DNA of 64,000 nucleotides, taken from positions 248,001 through 312,000 of the forward strand of contig NHZP01000045.1 of assembly GCA_003313425.1 (NCBI GenBank), in the 5' to 3' direction. Every line of letters begins with the position of its first letter. Within the stretch, counting starts at the first letter, position 1. The notes under the pieces were generated by a model. The model saw nothing but the letters and a program-made list of their open reading frames with translations. It ran no database searches and was not told the DNA's origin. This stretch comes from Pseudopyrenochaeta lycopersici. Its lineage: Eukaryota; Ascomycota; Dothideomycetes; Pleosporales; Pseudopyrenochaetaceae. Below, one piece after another: positions 22,755 to 36,468 of this stretch. The position numbers and the translations under genes were made by a program.

Positions 22755-24541
22755 GTTTGTCGAAATGTTTGTTTGTTCGTGTTCTGATAATGGGTATAGA
22801 GTCGAGGTGTTTGCAGAAATGTAGTAGTGCAGTGCACGTACTACTAGGAATAATTCACCAGACAAAGAAATGATCAAGACAAGGCACATGATAAGGGATA
22901 CGGCTTTGTCATGGGTCAAGTCAAGACGTGTTGCTAAACTTGCTTTGTCTCGACGCCGATTTAGTCTACATCTGGTCGAGTTAAGGTTGACTTGCCTAGA
23001 AATAGCCACGTAGTTTTCATCTTGCCATATTTTTTTTCAGATTTCTGCATGTACTTCAAGAAGTCTTGGGCTTACATAATAATAACAGATTATTTGAACA
23101 TTACAGGAGCCTGTTTTCTTATCCATGGTAGTTTTGGGGTTTAGTCAGTGATTGGGTATTTGTCAGTAGTTAGTAACCCACCTAGACAAAACAGTTGCCT
23201 AGATGAAACCAGATATAGATGCTTTACATACGAATCAAACATTAGAAATTTTCCAGATCATGCTACTGTGTTATATGCTCAGACTGACGCCCCTCGCTGT
23301 GTTGCGAGACCAATTGGGTGGAGAGAAAATTGATAGGCACATCGGCCTTAGGCAATTGAAACTTGTCGAGAAGTCAAAATAATCTCGCGCCTGGCTCTCG
23401 GTGCTACCCCTTGACTACTCTCAAATATTCCTGATCTTAAAAATGCTGAAAAATAAGCTGATGGCGCCGCATTCCGATTACATTCGTCCAACACGCCCTT
23501 TAAAACCAAACCCGTACTCGTCCAACCCGGCAATTCTATTGAGCTTGTGCAACTGACCGAGGCTATTAACGCCGTCTATACGGGGCTCAGAGTCCTACAT
23601 TGTAGTTGGGAAATCATCGGCAGCCTTGTGGGCTTCAAAGGTTACCATGGCAGGACAATGAATCTTAGGTCCCAATGCACAGCCACACCCCAGTCTTTAC
23701 TTATAAAGCTGGAAACTGTACGCACCATAATCTTTTCAGCTTTCTCATAATTCATTTCCAGCTCTTTTGCTCTTCGTGATGACAGAGCCATCAGAGAGTT
23801 GACAAGACCACCCAATGGTAATTCTGCTCCCATTGCTCCAACGAGTTCATACAAATTAACTCCTCGTCGTACATTAAACGGGCTGTGAAGCTGAACTAGA
23901 AATACAGAGAACGGGTCAAAGGGTCTCCCACGTCTTTCCATTTTCAAACTCCTCTTCTGGCTCACTGCAATTATAATCACGTTTTTCCTTGCCAGTCGTG
24001 GCCTTTACGTTCCCGGCGTAATCTGCTCGTGCCTGTTTGATGTCATGATAGCGGCACACTGCAAGCATTGGAAACATCGCATGGACACCGGTAAGGAAAT
24101 GGAGAGTGGACAGCTAATCTTCCCAACAAATTCCTTGTGAAGGTTATGCTGAAGATGTACCAGAAATACTCTGCTTGTCGCCCCCAAGCATGATTCGCAG
24201 GGAAGAGAATATTTTGCACCTGATAGTCGAAATTCTCAGGCACCGATCACTTCCTAACCACGATCAGTGTCGAGGGCCTGTACAGGTTACCCACGTTTTA
24301 GACTTGACACTAGAAGAAAAGCAACGGTCGCAAAGCTGCAAGAATGAATAGTTGGTTAATATTCTGGAGTGAATAAGTACACATATAGATGGCAAAGAGA
24401 CAGTATCATCAATTGAGCCCAGGCATTAGTCATTACTTGAATCCAATCTTATACCAATTGTAAACACAGTGCCTTCCTAACGAACCGCTCTAATATTGGT
24501 TATGCCACTCAAAGTCACGCTCAGCGAAGCAGCATCAAATC
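22755..24541. other. Intergenic with possible gene relics
   Basis: Minus frames 23980-23642 (contains LYELVGAMGAELPLGGLVNSL) and 24243-24043 (contains NHAWGRQAEYFWYIFSITF) look protein-like in part but are broken and lack a joining structure. I read them as remnants of one or more unknown genes, or chance. Confidence 0.35.
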
Positions 24542-25150
24542 CTAGATGTATCGGAAGTGTACGTCGTCATTTTCTTCTTCTTTTTTCTTGGCACCGCTCG
24601 ACGTTTGGGTCATTGTGACTGGGGTAATCTGCTGAATGCTCGGTTGACTCCCTATTACCACTAATTCATCAGGGAAGCTATCCTGTTGAAGTTCTTGATA
24701 TAGTCCTGAGCGCGATGAGACTATGTCTTCATCTGTAGATCGAGCTTGAGACAACTCAGAGACTTCGAAATTCAAGCCAGCCGGCAACATGTCGATAGCA
24801 GAGCAAATCATTTTGAAGTGATCTGTGACCCATAAATCAAGAATATTCATAGCAACAGTCCATGCAATCCATCTATTGTCCGCATGTGCTGTCTTCTCGA
24901 TGTCGAATTTGGCAATTGGCTCGCGATAGAATTCAGGATTGTCATCGTTGATGACGATCAAATGTGCCCAGATGCGTACATCAACATCGCCAATAGGTTT
25001 TCCATGATGAGCTGAGTCTCGAATAGTTTCTACTTTCCCATGTCGTACTATACCTTCATCGGGACTTCCCGACACGAGGCTGTAGCTCTTCACTTGTGGA
25101 TGCGTCACAGGATCGGTAGGATGATTTATTGCGATTGGTTGATATGCCAT
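24542..25150 (-). CDS. Hypothetical protein, 202 aa
   Basis: Single uninterrupted frame from ATG at 25150 to a stop at 24542. The N-terminal two thirds seem globular (GDVDVRIWAHLIVINDD, WIAWTVAMNILDLWVTDHFKMI); the C-terminus is Gln/Ser/Thr-rich, then a Lys/Glu cluster, ending DDVHFRYI. There is no signal peptide or membrane helix. No family recognised. It borders the first AT-rich repeat island, a position where lineage-specific genes are common. Confidence 0.6.
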   Translation of the reverse strand: MAYQPIAINHPTDPVTHPQVKSYSLVSGSPDEGIVRHGKVETIRDSAHHGKPIGDVDVRIWAHLIVINDDNPEFYREPIAKFDIEKTAHADNRWIAWTVAMNILDLWVTDHFKMICSAIDMLPAGLNFEVSELSQARSTDEDIVSSRSGLYQELQQDSFPDELVVIGSQPSIQQITPVTMTQTSSGAKKKEEENDDVHFRYI

Positions 25151-25607
25151 TCTCGAAGAACAAAATAGTTATTAGAGTTTTGCGAGGTCATGCACTTGAA
25201 AAGCTTGAGAAGAATTGAACAACCTGATTTTTACAAACCTGTGCATACAGTTAACCCTGCTGCACTAAAACTTGGCAGAGCAAAAGGTTTTCTAGAGGCC
25301 TAAGCATGTTAGTTAGGTTTATGATTACTTAGTTAGGTTGCCTATCTTTCAGTACGGTAACCTTTTCAATCTTACTACGCTCTTTTTAATACAATAATTC
25401 CTCTCTTACTTTACTTTACTTTATATATGCTTGAATAAAAATTATAAATAGTATAGTTTTTAACTTGTTTATAAGCTTCTACTAATATATTTAAATACTA
25501 CTTTAAGCTATAAAGCTTAAAATAATATAAATAATAATATATCTAATTAAAAAGATATCGAAGATTCTCACCATTTAACTATTAAAAGAGCTATTTAATA
25601 AAAATAC
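25151..25607. other. Intergenic becoming AT-rich
   Basis: From about 25370 the sequence is dominated by TA/AA/AG steps with almost no CpA or TpG, as in the RIP-degraded blocks further right. It is the left edge of a small repeat island ending near 26880. Confidence 0.6.
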
Positions 25608-26169
25608 TGTAACGTATAGTTTAGGCAATAGTACTGTGCCGATGCACTTGGTGACGTAGTCACCGAGGGCATCTCAGCTAGGATTGGATAGGCTTGGCCG
25701 GGAAATCCGGGTATAAAGGTAGATAGATAGGACCTCCTTATAAGGCATCGAATCCACCAAGTATTACCTACGCCGTACTGTCAAATCTGCCTCCACTCAA
25801 ACCTCGTTCTTCCAACCAATCGATACCTAACTATCCTCATTCACCCTCGTTAAGCCTCTTGCATCTCCTCGTCTCGACTCATACGAGATGCTCAGTTGTT
25901 TCCAGTGCGCGCAAGGTCAAAATCAAAAGGGAGAAGTTGGCTGAGGCCTCTGTTCCTGCACAGTACTTGCTTTACACTACAGATAATAGTGAAAGGATAG
26001 TTCTGTATTACTGTACCTCAGCTATAGGAGAGAATGATACTTCACTTCCCCGCTCCGCGCGGTCAGCGCAGGTTTCGAGCGGGTCTTTCGCCGTGCACGC
26101 TAGCTCTTAGAACGGCCTAGCGCGATAGTACTGCAACAACAAGATTTAAACTAACGATATCTTGTTATA
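25608..26169 (+). repeat. Solo LTR of family H, split by a family A LTR
   Basis: Begins TGTAACGTATAG and ends ..CTTGTTATA (RIP form of CTTGTCACA). Flanks AATAC / TATAC are close to a 5-bp duplication. The parts 25608-25634 and 25963-26169 are colinear with the copy at 35972-36201, which lacks the internal LTR, including the GCTCCGCGCGGT..GCGCAGG core. The LTR identity rests on TG..CA-like ends and flanks; no internal domain of the parent element was found. Confidence 0.65.
25635..25962 (+). repeat. Solo LTR, family A (328 bp), 4-bp target duplication GTAC
   Basis: Starts TGTGCCGATGCAC and ends GTTCCTGCACA, with short inverted ends TGTGC/GCACA. It is flanked by GTAC at 25631-25634 and 25963-25966. 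Comparison with the uninterrupted family H copy shows a clean insertion into one GTAC. A TATA-like GGGTATAAAGG near 25709 sets the orientation. Confidence 0.85.
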
Positions 26170-26315
26170 TATACTTTATAAGTAATAAAAAAGATAAAGA
26201 GAAAGTAATATTAAATCTTAGTATATTTATATTATTCTTATATTATATCCTAGAGTTATAGTCTACTTCTTTCTATTTTAACTACTAAAATATTTTACAT
26301 ACTTATAACTACTAC

Positions 26316-26643
26316 TGTGCAGGAACTAAGCCCTCAGCCAACTTCTTCCTTTCGATAGTAACATTATCGCACTGGAAACAACTAAGCATCTTGTGTTAGT
26401 TAAGATCGTGAGATGCGAGAGGTGTAACGAGGTGGACAACGATCAATAGGCAACGATGAAATGAATGATAGAAACTCTAGTGAAAGCAGGATTTGACAGT
26501 ACGACGTGGGTGATACTTGGTGAATTCGATCCCCCTTGAAGAGGTCCTACCTATCTCCCTTTCATATCTAGATTTCATCAGCCAAGCTTATCAAGCCTAA
26601 CTGAGATGCCCATCGTGGCTACGCTACCAAGTGCATCGGTACA
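26316..26643 (-). repeat. Solo LTR, family A, inverted relative to the first
   Basis: Same 328-bp length and colinear with the copy at 25635 on the opposite strand, with clear divergence (by eye roughly one base in five). Ends TGTGCAGGAAC..GCATCGGTACA. Flanks CTAC (26312-26315) and CTAT (26644-26647) fit a 4-bp duplication with one C-to-T change. Confidence 0.8.
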
Positions 26644-27728
26644 CTATCCATTATAAAAAAAAAATGCAGCAGCACAGCAGCACAGGCGATATATTGCTCG
26701 TAGAGGAGCTCTGCAGGTACAAGTATTTAAGCTTAGCCTGGGCGAGTGCGCTAGCGCACCGCCATCGTGCAGCAATTATCATATCTAAGGACATAAAAGA
26801 ACGCCGTATACACTTAGGTAAACTATCTTATCTCCTTATTAAATTTACAATTTGCTATGCTGCTGTTAAGCAATAAGTAGACAGGTGCGTCGATTTTAGT
26901 GGGATTTGCGGTCGACTGGTATTCGTAGGTGACTAGTGAAACATGTTAGGTCTACCATGAGACTGTAGCTGTGCCGAGCATCCGAGCGGGCGGAATGAGG
27001 CAGAATATTCTGCTTGTGTGCTGCCTCGACGGGCGATTGTGTTGTCTGGTAGGCGCCCACTATTCCCGAGGAGCCTCTCAAGTGGCTGACGGCAGGCTGC
27101 AAGTCCGTCGTTTCAATATGCTGGCCCGCAAACAGCCAAGACGTGCACCGCGATTGCGCCCCCAAAGTGCACGAGCGGAGTTGCTCCGCTCCAACGTCAG
27201 GCCAAGATAAACGGGGCTCCTTTGCCGCCCACTCACTGGCTCTCGCTCTGTGCCAAGTTTTAAAAACTTTCGCGAGCTCCACTTGGCTACGTCACGTGAG
27301 CGAACATCATCCTTGGCGGGGCAACACCATAAAGTTGACAGAATGATCGCATGGTCTCCGTTTTCTCCTGCACCAAGTCGAAGTCTCCTCTCTGCCCTAC
27401 GTTTGCCTCAGTGTTTCGAACTCAGCGTCAAGCATATCAAGTTTCAGACCCTTAGCCCTCCTCAACCTTTTGATCACATACCACACTTTGCCAATCACGG
27501 CATATATTGGGAGGAGAAGTCTGTTCCAACCCCTCTTCTGAAGTCTCTATGGATTTTACACTTCTTCACAACCCCCCACTCATCGTCCACGGCTTAGACC
27601 GCAAGGCGATACCCGGAGCTGCACGCCGACACTAGCAGATCCCGTTGGAATCTGCCACTCTGAAGCAGATTTTCCACAGCCAATTAACTAAACTTTCAAA
27701 AAAAAAATATTCAACCTAAACCTCACAA
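26644..27728. other. Repeat-island edge and ENA upstream region
   Basis: 26644-26880 is low in complexity with a poly-A run and CAGCAGCA repeats. From 26900 the composition is normal and should contain the promoter and 5' UTR of the ATPase gene; the start codon context is CACAAATGG. An open plus frame at 27250-27597 probably is not translated. Confidence 0.4.
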
Positions 27729-31044
<3,316 letters not shown>

Positions 31045-32836
31045 TGAGTATATTTTTATGAGACGGTAGTTATAGGATGTTAGTGTGGATGGAAAAAGTG
31101 TGGAGAAGGTTGGTAGCAGAGCACTGGCGCAAAGAAAGAGGTGTTTTCCCTCACCCGCGTTTCCTCCTGCGCGCAAAGTCGTTGCTGCTCATGTCGATTA
31201 GTCTGGGAGTTCTGCTTAGGCATATGTCAATTTGTGTAGTCGGAAAAGTACTTGCCAATGATTAAATTTAGGCTTTACCCAGACCGTCAACCATATCAGA
31301 GTGATTTGATCGGTGCAAGTTTAGGTCGTATCATGCCTTGAAGTTGCTGGAACACCTCTGCAGCCAGGGAACTGGGGGAAGCAATGAGTGCAACGATCAC
31401 AGCAACGCGAACAGATGTCACCGATTGTTGCTGCCGCCCATAAAGCTTGCACAAGGATAATTACCGAGCCCGAGGCAGTACTACTTTGTTGATGGTGTCG
31501 TCATATTTGGACAGAATCCTTGGGCGTGGTCCATCGGCGGGACGAATCTGCAAATACAGAGAGAGAGGTCCTTGGTTCCCAGGGTCCGTACGATCCCATA
31601 GGAGCTTCCAGCCCATAGTAGTTCCAGTCCCATATTGCCTCCACTTTCAACGTTCCGGAGTAATGAAGGCACCACGGGGACTCGAAGGGGATGCAACCTA
31701 AGCCGCGGCCTGAGCGGTAGCATATCATCGGATCGTCGCCATGTCGTGAGGCTGATTGCCACATTTGGAATCGGCAATCTTCCCTTTGCTGATCATCTTC
31801 AGCCTCCCGCTGGCGGCGCGTCTTGCTCGCATCGGGCCCAACCGAAGTGGATATGCGTGTTACATCGTGGTGTAGCCCTTTGCGGTCTCTGTCCCTGCTG
31901 ATACGTGTGTCCATGTTGCATATTGGCGGCCAAGAGAAAGTGCATCACGGTTTATTCGCAGCATGCGTAGTGCATGCGTAGTGCCAAGTCGCTGAGTAGT
32001 TGTGGTTGGCCGCTGGCGGAGCGGAGATTTTTCGAAAATGCCTCACATTTCCGCCCAGCTTCTTGGTGGAGGGCTTGGCTTGCCGTATAGCCGCGACAGC
32101 ATCGTCAGGGGCTGGCCTTGTTACGCAGACAAGAATTGTTGCCTATCTTGTTTACATTGCTTGACTCCTTAGGTTTGAGACTGCGCCAATCGTCCCATCT
32201 ACCAATCACAACATCCCCTTCTTCCGGCGGAAGACTGGGTTCCACGGCCGCTTGTACAGTGTTGTTTCGAGCCCAACATAGGTGAAGACTAGCATTGCTG
32301 GGCGGAACGTCAAACACGGCGTGTTTGAATTCAGCGCTTCGCCCATCCACAGATCTTTTCACTTCTAATGGGTGGGGCTAATTGTCAGCAGCGGTGCATA
32401 GGGGCAGATCGGCGGAAAGCACAAGCGTCCCGTGGTGCGGAGTCCACGATGACTGGTCAATCGGTCGCCAAGCGAATGAATAACCACCTGAGGCGAAACG
32501 CAATAAGTAGACTTGCACAATCGTTTGGCGACGCAGAGCGAGGAGGGTCAGATCCTATATTTATTCGCGGCTTTTGTTCTTCAGCACCAAATGCCCCTAG
32601 CCTAGCCACGGTACCTCCTATCTTGTCTTTTCATGTTCTCTCATTTGCGGTATATTGATCTTCATGCCACAGTGAATCCGGCTGGTCTGTGATTTAGTGT
32701 GGTCAGCTCGTCGTGCTTCCTTTCTTTGTGGCCCTCAGCGTCCTTCTTCTTTCCAGATTGCGTCGGCCTTTCGAGTTCCTGCGGGTAGGAAGCAGCATTT
32801 CAGTTTCGTACTTTGTGTGTTCAGCAGTTCGTCAAG
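31045..32836. other. Intergenic, 1.8 kb, nothing recognised
   Basis: 3' flank of ENA and promoter region of the antiporter. Normal composition; short ORFs on both strands lack domain features. A CT-rich leader precedes the antiporter start near 32740-32836. Confidence 0.5.
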
Positions 32837-34848
32837 ATGCCTACTCTCGATCCCAGCGAGCTCAACATTGTCATCGCCGTACTAGGTATATGCAAAACCT
32901 TTGTGAAAAAAGGCATCACACTGACTATCTATTCAAGGCGCTTTCATCGTGGGATATGGATTCATATCCGTGAAGATCAAACAGGTCTGGTACCTGGGAG
33001 AAGCGCGTATGTTGCTAGACATCATCACTCGGTTATCAGAATATTTTCTAATCAAAACAGTGCCCGCTGTGCTCATTGGAGTCATCTTAGGACCAATTGC
33101 TGCCAGGTTTCTCGATGCTGAGCGATGGGGTTCCGCAGCTGAGGGCCAACAAGAGGCCATTACCCTGGTGAGAAAACCCGCATTATGTTCAGGCAATCCA
33201 AGGACTTCGTCTTATTTTGTCTAGGGACTATGCCGAATTGTCATTGGCGTTCAACTTGTTATTGCTGGATTTCAGCTGCCAGCAAAGTACCAAATGTTCA
33301 ACTGGAAGGAGATGGCTATCTGTCTACTTCCCGTGATGACACTCATGTGGATCTGCACCAGCTTGTGCATTCTACTCACCATCCCCAAGTTGTCCTTCTT
33401 GGCGGCGCTCGTCATTGGATCTTGCGTCACTTGTACTGATCCTATCTTGTCACAAGCTGTGGCGAAGGGACCCTTTGCCGACAAGTTCGTCCCTCGCGCT
33501 CTGAGAGAGCTCATCTCCTCAGAAGCCGGCGCTAACGATGGCTTTGGTTTCCCCTTCCTTCTGTAGGTCTTTCAAACAACAGTCAAATTTACAAACAGCT
33601 AATGTATTAGTCTTGCTACTTATCTCATTCGTCACGCCGATTTGAATGGTGTCAATTTCAAAGAAGGTGCTGCCGAGTTGGCTCACCGCGCCCTGCACAT
33701 CGTGAAGCGACAGGAGGAGGGCATCGGGCGCCTAGGCGGTGGTGTACCCGCCGCTATGGAGCAATGGATTGTTGAGGGATGGCTGTACATCATCATCATG
33801 TCCGTTGCCATCGGTATCGTCGTCGGGTACGGTAGCATGTTTGCAATCAAGTTCGCCCTCAACAAGAAGTGGATTGACTCGGAGAGCTTCCTGCTCTGGC
33901 CAATGGCAATCGGCGTAAGTGACCCTTTCGCTCTTGAGTCGTCTGATCTCCTCACTTATATCGACTAGCTATTCCTCATTGGCGTTTGCGGTATGCTTGG
34001 CACAGATGATCTTCTCGCCTGCTTTGTCGCGGGGAATGCAATGAACTGGAACGGCCTATACCTGGAGGAGGCAGAGAAACGGCACGATGAAGTCAACAGC
34101 TGTTTTGATGTCATCCTCAACTTCGGGGGCTTCATGTACATTGGAACGATCATTCCATGGAAGGAGTTCACGCAACCGGATGTCACTGGAATCACTTTGG
34201 GTCGACTTATGATTCTTGGCTTCTTGATCCTGATCTTCCGACGCATCCCAGCGATCTTCCTTACGTACAAAATTATGCCTCGCTGTGTCAAGGATTGGAA
34301 GGAGGCCCTGTTCATGGGCTACTTTGGGCCAATCGGTAAGTTTTACATATGGCTTTATTAATACATGTTGAGGATATGGATTGACATGTACAGGCATTGG
34401 AGCTGTTTTCTATGTCGAGCACACACGCCACTTATTCCCTAAACCTGGTGAAGCCAAGACTGAAGAAGAAGACAATCTCACACGTGCCATGGGCCCCGTA
34501 GTCTATTGGCTGGTCATCTTCTCCATCGTCGTCCATGGGCTTTCTATCCCAGCACTCGATGCCTTCTACCGCTACAAGAAGATTCCACCGATCTCAGAGG
34601 TTGATCCAACGGAGATTCGCGTGTTGTCCGACAACGATGCGCTACCCAACAACGCGTCAGTCAACCACAAGCGCAATTCCATTTACGTCCATAACCGCTT
34701 TTCTCGTCCAATTTCCACAGCTACCGGTCCGCAATTGGCAAGGTGGCACTCTCGAGGCAGCCAAGACACAATCATCACTCTGAGTCAGGACGCCACAACC
34801 TTGGATAAATTGGAGAGCATGTCACATCATTTCCAGAGGAAGAATTGA
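32837..34848 (+). CDS. NHA1: Nha1-type plasma membrane Na+(K+)/H+ antiporter
   Basis: Seven exons: 32837-32885, 32938-33006, 33061-33167, 33225-33562, 33611-33914, 33969-34335 and 34394-34848; introns 48-58 bp; 562 aa. The N-terminus MPTLDPSELN and ISVKIKQVWYLGEA are characteristic of fungal Nha1/Sod2. Conserved SCVTCTDPILSQA, ISSEAGANDGFGFPF and the ion-binding GTDD (Asp302/Asp303, start of exon 6) place it in the CPA family. About 12 hydrophobic segments are followed by a short cytosolic tail, much shorter than the yeast Nha1 tail. It exchanges cytosolic Na+/K+ for external protons. Exon 2/3 is split by a 54-bp intron that would stay in frame if retained. Head-to-tail with ENA. Confidence 0.93.
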
Positions 34849-35344
34849 AAATATCTTCGATGCCATCGGCCTGTGATTGGCGATTTTCCAGCTTTTCTGT
34901 GCCCTCTTTATATAGCGGTCGCTTTGCTCACGCACTCCGACATATGCGTTCACGATCACCACAGCTCCAGTTTACCGACCTCTCTGAGGCTCCTGTCTTA
35001 TCTAGATAGATACAATCTTTAAGTATAGACTATGAGAAATTCAAGCCGAAAGCCGTACGCTTTTCGACCCTTGTATGATGATATCATTTGCGGTATATTG
35101 GTGTAATAACTTAGGGGCTGGGTTGAAGGGTCACAGTCATCCCTTTAATGCTATAAATTGATGATTAATCTAGAAGTACATTAGACAATTCCTTACCTCC
35201 CGGCTTATTCCGATGACCATTCATAAAATAATCTACAACTAAGTTCATTTCGCTGTTTCCCACGTACATTAGGTGCACGCCAGGCCTCCAAGCATTTCAT
35301 CTCGTATCCAAAACAACTATTGTTAAATAGAGAAGACTATAAAA
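34849..35344. other. Intergenic, nothing recognised
   Basis: 3' flank of the antiporter and left border of the transposon-rich part; gradually more AT-rich. Confidence 0.5.
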
Positions 35345-35562
35345 CGTCACTCACTGCGTGGCGGGACACGCTGTGTGATGGAACACTTTTTTTCCGGACC
35401 ACCGCAGCCACTACACCGCAGATATATAGATATAAGTAGTATACGCATTAGTCTTATAGCTATTATTCTCCTAGTACATTAGCTTCTAATGAAGAAAAGC
35501 GATGTTAGTTACGCTGTTAACTATTTTATAGACGATACTAGTTAACCCTACTTTAATACCCC

Positions 35563-35864
35563 TGTAAGGCAGTCAACACGCACAGTTGGGACGGCCTTAG
35601 TTGAAGTAACTTAATTTATAAGGGAATAGACAAAATAGCAGATATCTCTCACCTTCGGGGGAGAGGTGCTGCCTAAATACATGAGCTAGATCAGGCTAGT
35701 CCCGATCCAGCTATCCGGCTAGGTGAAAGGTAAAAGGTAATAGTAACCTTTCACCTGCGTCTAGTAACTTGGAAGGATCGTTACCTATCACCTGCGTCTA
35801 GTAACTTGGAAGGATTGAACACTTTCACCTGCGTCTAGTAACCTGGAAGGATTGAACCCTGACA
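35563..35864. repeat. Solo LTR, family B (302 bp), target duplication ACCCC
   Basis: Starts TGTAAGGCAG and ends AACCCTGACA, with ACCCC on both sides (35558-35562, 35865-35869). Colinear with the copy at 49540-49841 of identical length. The right third carries three 36-40 bp direct repeats built on CACCTGCGTCTAGTAAC.TGG. Confidence 0.9.
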
Positions 35865-35971
35865 ACCCCCCTGTTAGTTCGCGAGGGTAGATACTTGTTA
35901 GGTATTTAGAAGACTAAAGAAGAAGCTTATAGTCTAAAGATAAAGATTAGAGACTTTTAAGTTACTATTAA

Positions 35972-36201
35972 TGTATCGTGTGGTTTCAGGCAATAGAAAT
36001 TGCTTCACACCACAAATAATAGTGAAGGGATGGCTCTGTATTGCTATATCTCGCTGTAGGAGAGAATTATACTTGTCTTGCCCGCTCCGCGCGGTTGGCG
36101 CAGGTTTTGAGCGGGTCTGTCGATGTGCACCCTAGCCCTTAGAACGGCCTCGCGCGATAGTACTGCAACACTAAGATTCAAACTGACGATATCTCGTCAC
36201 A
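35972..36201 (+). repeat. Solo LTR, family H (230 bp)
   Basis: Starts TGTATCGTGTGG and ends ATATCTCGTCACA; flanks ATTAA and ACTAA fit a 5-bp duplication altered by one C-to-T change. This is the uninterrupted, least mutated of the three family H copies and defines the empty site for the nested LTR at 25635. Confidence 0.7.
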
Positions 36202-36468
36202 ACTAAGTAGAAATTGTATATTCTAGGAATTTCTCCATGTAGTCTATATCTATTTAGTAAGATACACTTTCTTAAAGTATAGCTTCTTTTATTACTAGAG
36301 GACTGACTATATGCGAAGAGAAGGATAGGAGAAGATTTATACGTGTTCATTACGATATTTAATAGATTCCGTGGTGCGAGGCTGAAGGTCCGGTTGAGGT
36401 GGTGTCTCGTCACATTGTGTGTCCCGCCACGCGGTAAATGACGTTATATATTCTAGCGTGTATTTTTC

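Larger units (their letters stand above)
35345..36434. mobile_element. Non-autonomous TIR element holding two solo LTRs
   Basis: Imperfect inverted ends of about 45 bp: ACGTCACTCACTGCGTGGCG at the left and, read inward from the right, ACGTCATTTACCGCGTGGCG, both continuing with GGACAC. The right flank is TA; the left flank is AA, so a TA duplication is possible but not shown. No transposase frame remains inside. Solo LTRs of families B and H lie within it, so it predates them. Confidence 0.65.

Noticed and set aside
23642..24243. Joined two-frame gene on minus
   Set aside because: The two frames could not be joined by consensus splice sites and no family was recognised.
31481..31914. Overlapping ORFs on both strands between ENA and the antiporter
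   Set aside because: No protein-like composition, domain or splice structure; treated as intergenic.
35700..35860. CRISPR-like direct repeats
   Set aside because: Three adjacent imperfect repeats inside a solo LTR of a fungal genome, with no regular spacers.
35972..36201. tRNA-derived SINE (B-box-like AGATTCAAACTG)
   Set aside because: No A box, no poly-A or tail repeat; TG..CA ends and flanks fit a solo LTR better.
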